Positions 5,927 to 8,215 of a stretch of DNA of 8,215 bases are shown in pieces; within the stretch, counting starts at the first letter, position 1; every line of letters starts with the position of its first letter. Below the pieces are notes generated by a model. The model saw nothing but the letters and a program-made list of their open reading frames with translations. It was not told where the DNA came from and searched no databases. The position numbers and the translations under genes are program-made. The DNA lies in NCBI GenBank assembly GCA_023415915.1, contig JAEZIZ010000058.1, positions 1 through 8,215 on the forward strand, given 5' to 3'. This stretch comes from Bacillota bacterium (GTDB lineage Bacteria; Bacillota; Clostridia; Christensenellales; SZUA-584).

Positions 5927-5993
5927 AGAGGAGCCTTTTTCTCTTATCGTGCGGTATACTTGTTGCCTATATTCAAGGGAAGGAGGTTTTTTT
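5927..5993 (+). promoter_or_regulatory. Riboswitch expression platform: helix hiding the folT Shine-Dalgarno
   Basis: Bases 5934-5945 (CCTTTTTCTCTT) can pair with all of 5975-5986 (AAGGGAAGGAGG), 12 bp including three G·U wobbles. The pairing can extend outward through A/G–T pairs to 5927/5993. This covers the folT ribosome site AAGGAGGT (5980-5987). A competing pairing of GCCTT (5933-5937) with AAGGC (5907-5911) uses the 3' strand of P2. A plausible model is that without folate P2 is opened and the ribosome site is free, and with folate P2 and the sequestering helix both form. No strong terminator is seen here, so control is probably at translation. Confidence 0.65.
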
Positions 5994-5995
5994 GT

Positions 5996-6544
5996 ATGAG
6001 AAAAAACATTTTCAATCTCAGAACGCTTATCGTTTTAGCGTTGCTTGCCGCGCTGGGAGCGGTGTTCAGCGCGTTCCTCTCCGTAGAGATCACCCCGGCG
6101 GGCGTAAAGACCATAGAGGTTTCGCTGACTCCCGTTCCGGTGATGCTCGCAGGTATATTTTTCGGGCCGCTTGCGGGTGGGCTCGTAGGCTTTGCAGCAG
6201 ACTTCGCAGGTTTTTTTATGAACACGCAGGGCCAGGCCTATAACCCCGTATTTTCTCTCACTATGGCGTTGTTCGGAGTTATCGCAGCGCTGTTCTATTT
6301 AAGGTCGCAAAAAAACTCGATTTGGAAGGTGACGGGAGCTGCGCTGAGCGCGCAGGTGGTATGCTCTGTAGTGCTCAACACGCTGCTAGTCAATGTATTC
6401 TACGGCGTTCCGCTGGCCGCGCTTATTCCCACAAGGCTTGTCGGTGCGGCAATAGAGCTGCCGCTTTACGCCTGGCTGCTGATGACGCTGACGGAGGCTT
6501 TGCGGCCTATCGTGGACAGGAGCTTTAAAACGGCGAGAGCATGA
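5996..6544 (+). CDS. folT: ECF transporter S component for folate (FolT)
   Basis: A 182-residue integral membrane protein with about six hydrophobic segments, the usual size for an ECF substrate-capture (S) subunit. It binds folate and works with the shared EcfA/EcfA'/EcfT energising module, which is not in this window. Family features are the N-terminal RTLIVLALLAAL (residues 9-20), the conserved LTPVPVMLAGIFFGPLAGGLVGFAAD block (about 44-69) and the late NTLLVNVFYGVPL...PTRLVGAAIELPL block (about 128-157). The ATG at 5996 has AAGGAGGT 8 bases upstream. The frame is open further upstream to 5834, but that part is the riboswitch and not coding. Folate specificity is supported by the THF riboswitch rather than by binding-site residues. 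It is monocistronic and ended by the hairpin at 6555. Confidence 0.93.
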   Translation: MRKNIFNLRTLIVLALLAALGAVFSAFLSVEITPAGVKTIEVSLTPVPVMLAGIFFGPLAGGLVGFAADFAGFFMNTQGQAYNPVFSLTMALFGVIAALFYLRSQKNSIWKVTGAALSAQVVCSVVLNTLLVNVFYGVPLAALIPTRLVGAAIELPLYAWLLMTLTEALRPIVDRSFKTARA

Positions 6545-6554
6545 TTCAACAATA

Positions 6555-6590
6555 AACCGGCAGCCTGATGGCTGCCGGTTCCGTTTCTGT
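6555..6590. terminator. Bidirectional terminator hairpin between folT and yaaL
   Basis: A perfect 11-bp stem (AACCGGCAGCC at 6555-6565 with GGCTGCCGGTT at 6570-6580) encloses the loop TGAT. It starts 10 bases after the folT stop. The tail on the plus strand (CCGTTTCTGTCTT) is only moderately T-rich, and on the minus strand it reads TTTATTGTT. It can serve both folT and the minus-strand yaaL, which ends 17 bases away. Confidence 0.85.
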
Positions 6591-6596
6591 CTTAAA

Positions 6597-6785
6597 TTAC
6601 TTATGGTAGTCTTCGCGCGCTTTTTTCAGCATATACGCGTACTTCTTTTTTGCCGCTTCAAGGTCGTATATAGCGAAATCTATAAGGTCCGGATCGTCCA
6701 CATTATCAAAATAGTTTTCAGCCGCCTTCAAGTCGGAGTAGGCCTGCCTTACATCTTCCGCATAGGCGTTTGAATCAAACGTCAT
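6597..6785 (-). CDS. yaaL: DUF2508 family protein (YaaL-like)
   Basis: A 62-residue acidic, helical protein with no membrane segment. The central and C-terminal part, NVDDPDLIDFAIYDLEAAKKKYAYMLKKAR (about residues 28-57), matches the DUF2508/YaaL pattern of a DPxLID turn followed by a long charged helix. In Bacillus yaaL follows recR, and here it lies downstream of recR on the same strand, which supports the call. The biochemical role of the family is unknown to me. GGAGGT on the minus strand (6791-6796) lies 5 bases from the ATG. A 101-base gap separates it from recR, so a separate promoter is possible, though I could not identify a convincing one. Confidence 0.85.
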   Translation of the reverse strand: MTFDSNAYAEDVRQAYSDLKAAENYFDNVDDPDLIDFAIYDLEAAKKKYAYMLKKAREDYHK

Positions 6786-6886
6786 GGCTAACCTCCGTAT
6801 ACTGTGATGGTATAATCTTGCCCGAAACAGGAAGTTTTATACACATAATATGCGGAGTTAAGCGCAAGCAATGAGGCGCGGCCGCG

Positions 6887-7492
6887 TTAATATTCGGTGC
6901 GGCCTTCTATGGCGCGCATCAGCGTGACTTCGTCGGTATATTCAAGGTCGCCGCCTATCGGTATACCGTGCGCTATGCGCGTTACGCGCGATACCAAAGG
7001 ACGTATTGTCTTTGCTATGTACGCGGCTGTTGCCGTGCCCTTAACGTCGGGATTTGTCGCCAGTATGACCTCGGATGTTTTTCCCTGCGCAAGGCGGTCA
7101 AGCAGCCCCGAAATGTTTATATCGTCGGGGCCTATGCCGTCCATAGGCGATATTACGCCATGCAGCACATGGTATACGCCTTTATACTCGCGCGTCTTCT
7201 CCACCGCGAGCACGTCTTTTATATCCGACACTACGCATATGCACGAAGCGTCTCTCGAAGCGTCGCTGCAGATGTTGCACTTTTCTTCGCCTTTTTCCAT
7301 CAAGTTGCCGCAGACAGGGCAGTACGCCGCCTTTTTTTTGGCGTAAAACATGTCCTTAGCAAATTCCTTGACGTCCTCGTCGCTCTGGCCTATGATATAG
7401 AACGCAAGCCTCTGCGCCGTCTTATGGCCTATGCCGGGCAGCTTGGAGAACTGGTTTATAAGCCGCATCACCGGCTCGATAATCTGGCTCAA
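6887..7492 (-). CDS. recR: Recombination mediator protein RecR
   Basis: A 201-residue DNA repair protein that acts with RecF and RecO to load RecA on gapped DNA. Domains in order: helix-hairpin-helix KLPGIGHKTAQRLAF (17-31), a four-cysteine zinc finger (Cys58, Cys61, Cys72, Cys75), a Toprim domain from ICVVSD (about 85) to about 175, and the GGDLEYTDEVTL segment (180-191). The start is a TTG at 7492-7490. This gives the family's length, since Glu-Pro then sits at residues 6-7, close to its place in Bacillus RecR. An ATG at residue 9 would cut into the conserved N-terminus. The start lies 2 bases beyond the ebfC stop; the GGGGG upstream (within ebfC) is about 12 bases away, so translation is probably coupled. 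Confidence 0.96.
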   Translation of the reverse strand: MSQIIEPVMRLINQFSKLPGIGHKTAQRLAFYIIGQSDEDVKEFAKDMFYAKKKAAYCPVCGNLMEKGEEKCNICSDASRDASCICVVSDIKDVLAVEKTREYKGVYHVLHGVISPMDGIGPDDINISGLLDRLAQGKTSEVILATNPDVKGTATAAYIAKTIRPLVSRVTRIAHGIPIGGDLEYTDEVTLMRAIEGRTEY

Positions 7493-7494
7493 TG

Positions 7495-7836
7495 CTAAAA
7501 CATGCCCCCTAAGTCAATGCCGCCCGTAATGCCGCTCATCTTATTTTTCATCAGCTCCTCGGCTTTTGAAAGCGCTTCGTTGACCGCGGCGGTTACGAGG
7601 TCTTCGAGCATCTCAACGTCGTCCGGGTCCACGGCGTCGGGCGAAATCTTTATGCCCAGTACCTTCTTGGCGCCGTTTGCGCGCACTGTAACAACGCCGC
7701 CACCAGCGGACGCTTCCACCTCGGCAGCCTCAACTTCCGCCTGCGCCGCCGCCATTTCGGCCTGCATCTTCTGAGCCCGGGCGATCATCGAGCCCATATT
7801 CATGCCGCCGCCTCCCATGCTCTTTCTCTTTGCCAT
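7495..7836 (-). CDS. ebfC: YbaB/EbfC family nucleoid-associated protein
   Basis: A 113-residue DNA-binding protein (YaaK in Bacillus) that forms small dimers and is nearly always encoded between dnaX and recR. The N-terminus is Gly/Met-rich (GGGGMNMGSM at about 8-17), followed by a long Ala/Glu helix with AQKMQAEMAAAQAEVEA, then the β-strand region AGGGVVTVRANGAKKVLGIKI (about 44-64), then DPDDVEMLEDLVTAAVNEALSKAEEL and a Gly-rich tail GGIDLGGMF. Length and order fit the family. AGGAGG on the minus strand (7844-7849) overlaps the dnaX stop codon and is 7 bases from the ATG, so the two genes are coupled. Exact cellular role is not settled for the family. Confidence 0.95.
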   Translation of the reverse strand: MAKRKSMGGGGMNMGSMIARAQKMQAEMAAAQAEVEAAEVEASAGGGVVTVRANGAKKVLGIKISPDAVDPDDVEMLEDLVTAAVNEALSKAEELMKNKMSGITGGIDLGGMF

Positions 7837-7847
7837 ATACTATCCTC

Positions 7848-8215
7848 CTAGATTTCTTCTATTTCCGTGCCAAACATCGACAGCAGCCCCAAATCGACGG
7901 GGGCTTCCGGTTGCTTTTCTTCTATCAATACGCTGAGTGACAGCGTTTCGCCCGTAATATCCTTCAGCTTTCCCGCAACAGCATCCTGAACGGCGGGCTG
8001 CTTCATGTACTCGGCGGCTATCGAGTTGTCGGAAGAATACGTTATCTCGAATCTGCCGCCGTTGCGTACCGCGGAAATTGCCTTCTGAGCGTGCTTGTAT
8101 ATGAAATACGCGTCATTTTTAAGCGCTTCGAGCAGCTTTCCCCATGCTTCGCCGGCCGGCACGGCGTCCTCTGCGGCCCGGGACGTAACTACCTTCTGCG
8201 CGGCCTGCTTCTTTA
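7848..8215 (-). CDS. dnaX: DNA polymerase III subunit gamma/tau, C-terminal part (dnaX, cut by window edge)
   Basis: The frame is open on the minus strand from the window edge (first full codon at 8213-8211) to TAG at 7850-7848, giving 121 visible residues. It begins KKQAAQKVVT and continues through an Ala/Pro-type linker to a small domain with EAWGKLLEALKNDAYF, FEITYSSDNSIAAEYM and a hydrophobic LSLSVLIEE strand, ending LLSMFGTEIEEI. This fits the C-terminal domain of the tau subunit, which links the clamp loader to the polymerase and helicase. The sequence is weakly conserved, so the call leans on the invariant dnaX–ebfC–recR order. The GTG at 8162-8160 is an internal valine codon, not a start. 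Confidence 0.85.
   Translation of the reverse strand, partial: KKQAAQKVVTSRAAEDAVPAGEAWGKLLEALKNDAYFIYKHAQKAISAVRNGGRFEITYSSDNSIAAEYMKQPAVQDAVAGKLKDITGETLSLSVLIEEKQPEAPVDLGLLSMFGTEIEEI

Noticed and set aside
5834..5995. N-terminal extension of FolT or a separate protein in this stretch
   Set aside because: This stretch is the THF riboswitch and its expression platform. The real start at 5996 has a near-perfect ribosome site and gives the normal protein length.
6877..6886. CGCGGCCGCG palindrome as a protein-binding site or terminator
   Set aside because: It has no loop and no T tract, and a 10-base GC palindrome in a GC-leaning region is not strong evidence for a site.

Overview
This window looks like ordinary chromosomal DNA from a Gram-positive bacterium of the phylum Bacillota, most likely class Clostridia. 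Support comes from the dnaX–ebfC(yaaK)–recR–yaaL block at the right end, strong AGGAGG-type ribosome binding sites before most genes, an ECF-type vitamin transporter subunit under a tetrahydrofolate riboswitch, and RNA-based control of several operons. I cannot name a genus. No mobile element, CRISPR array, rRNA or tRNA is visible.

Layout, left to right. (1) 1-1869, plus strand: an ammonium transporter (amt) and its PII partner (glnK), preceded by two tandem terminator-like hairpins and closed by a strong terminator. (2) 1870-4902, plus strand: a promoter with perfect TTGACA/TATAAT boxes and a 17-base spacer, then a purine-rich leader with eleven NAG-like triplets at a 5-base pitch, an intrinsic terminator, and a three-gene ABC transporter operon of the TrpXYZ type (lipoprotein, permease, ATPase). 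The triplet array matches the binding-site pattern of TRAP, the tryptophan-sensing 11-mer RNA-binding protein. It supports tryptophan as the substrate and attenuation as the control. (3) 4965-5588, minus strand: a single LUD-domain (LutC/YkgG-like) protein that seems to lack the usual C-terminal cysteine cluster. (4) 5600-6590, plus strand: a short possible attenuator or small-RNA unit, then a promoter, a complete THF riboswitch, a helix that would hide the ribosome binding site, and folT, closed by a terminator hairpin shared with the convergent genes. (5) 6597-8215, minus strand: the end of dnaX (cut by the window edge), ebfC and recR, tightly coupled, then yaaL after a gap of about 100 bases.

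The genes fall into nutrient sensing and uptake (ammonium, probably tryptophan, folate) and a housekeeping DNA replication and repair cluster. The most notable content is regulatory. Three consecutive plus-strand transport units each carry a different RNA control element: a hairpin pair before amt, a TRAP-like array with terminator before trpX, and a THF riboswitch with Shine-Dalgarno sequestration before folT. I see no clearly new multi-gene system. The TRAP-like leader on an ABC transporter operon is the item I would check first.
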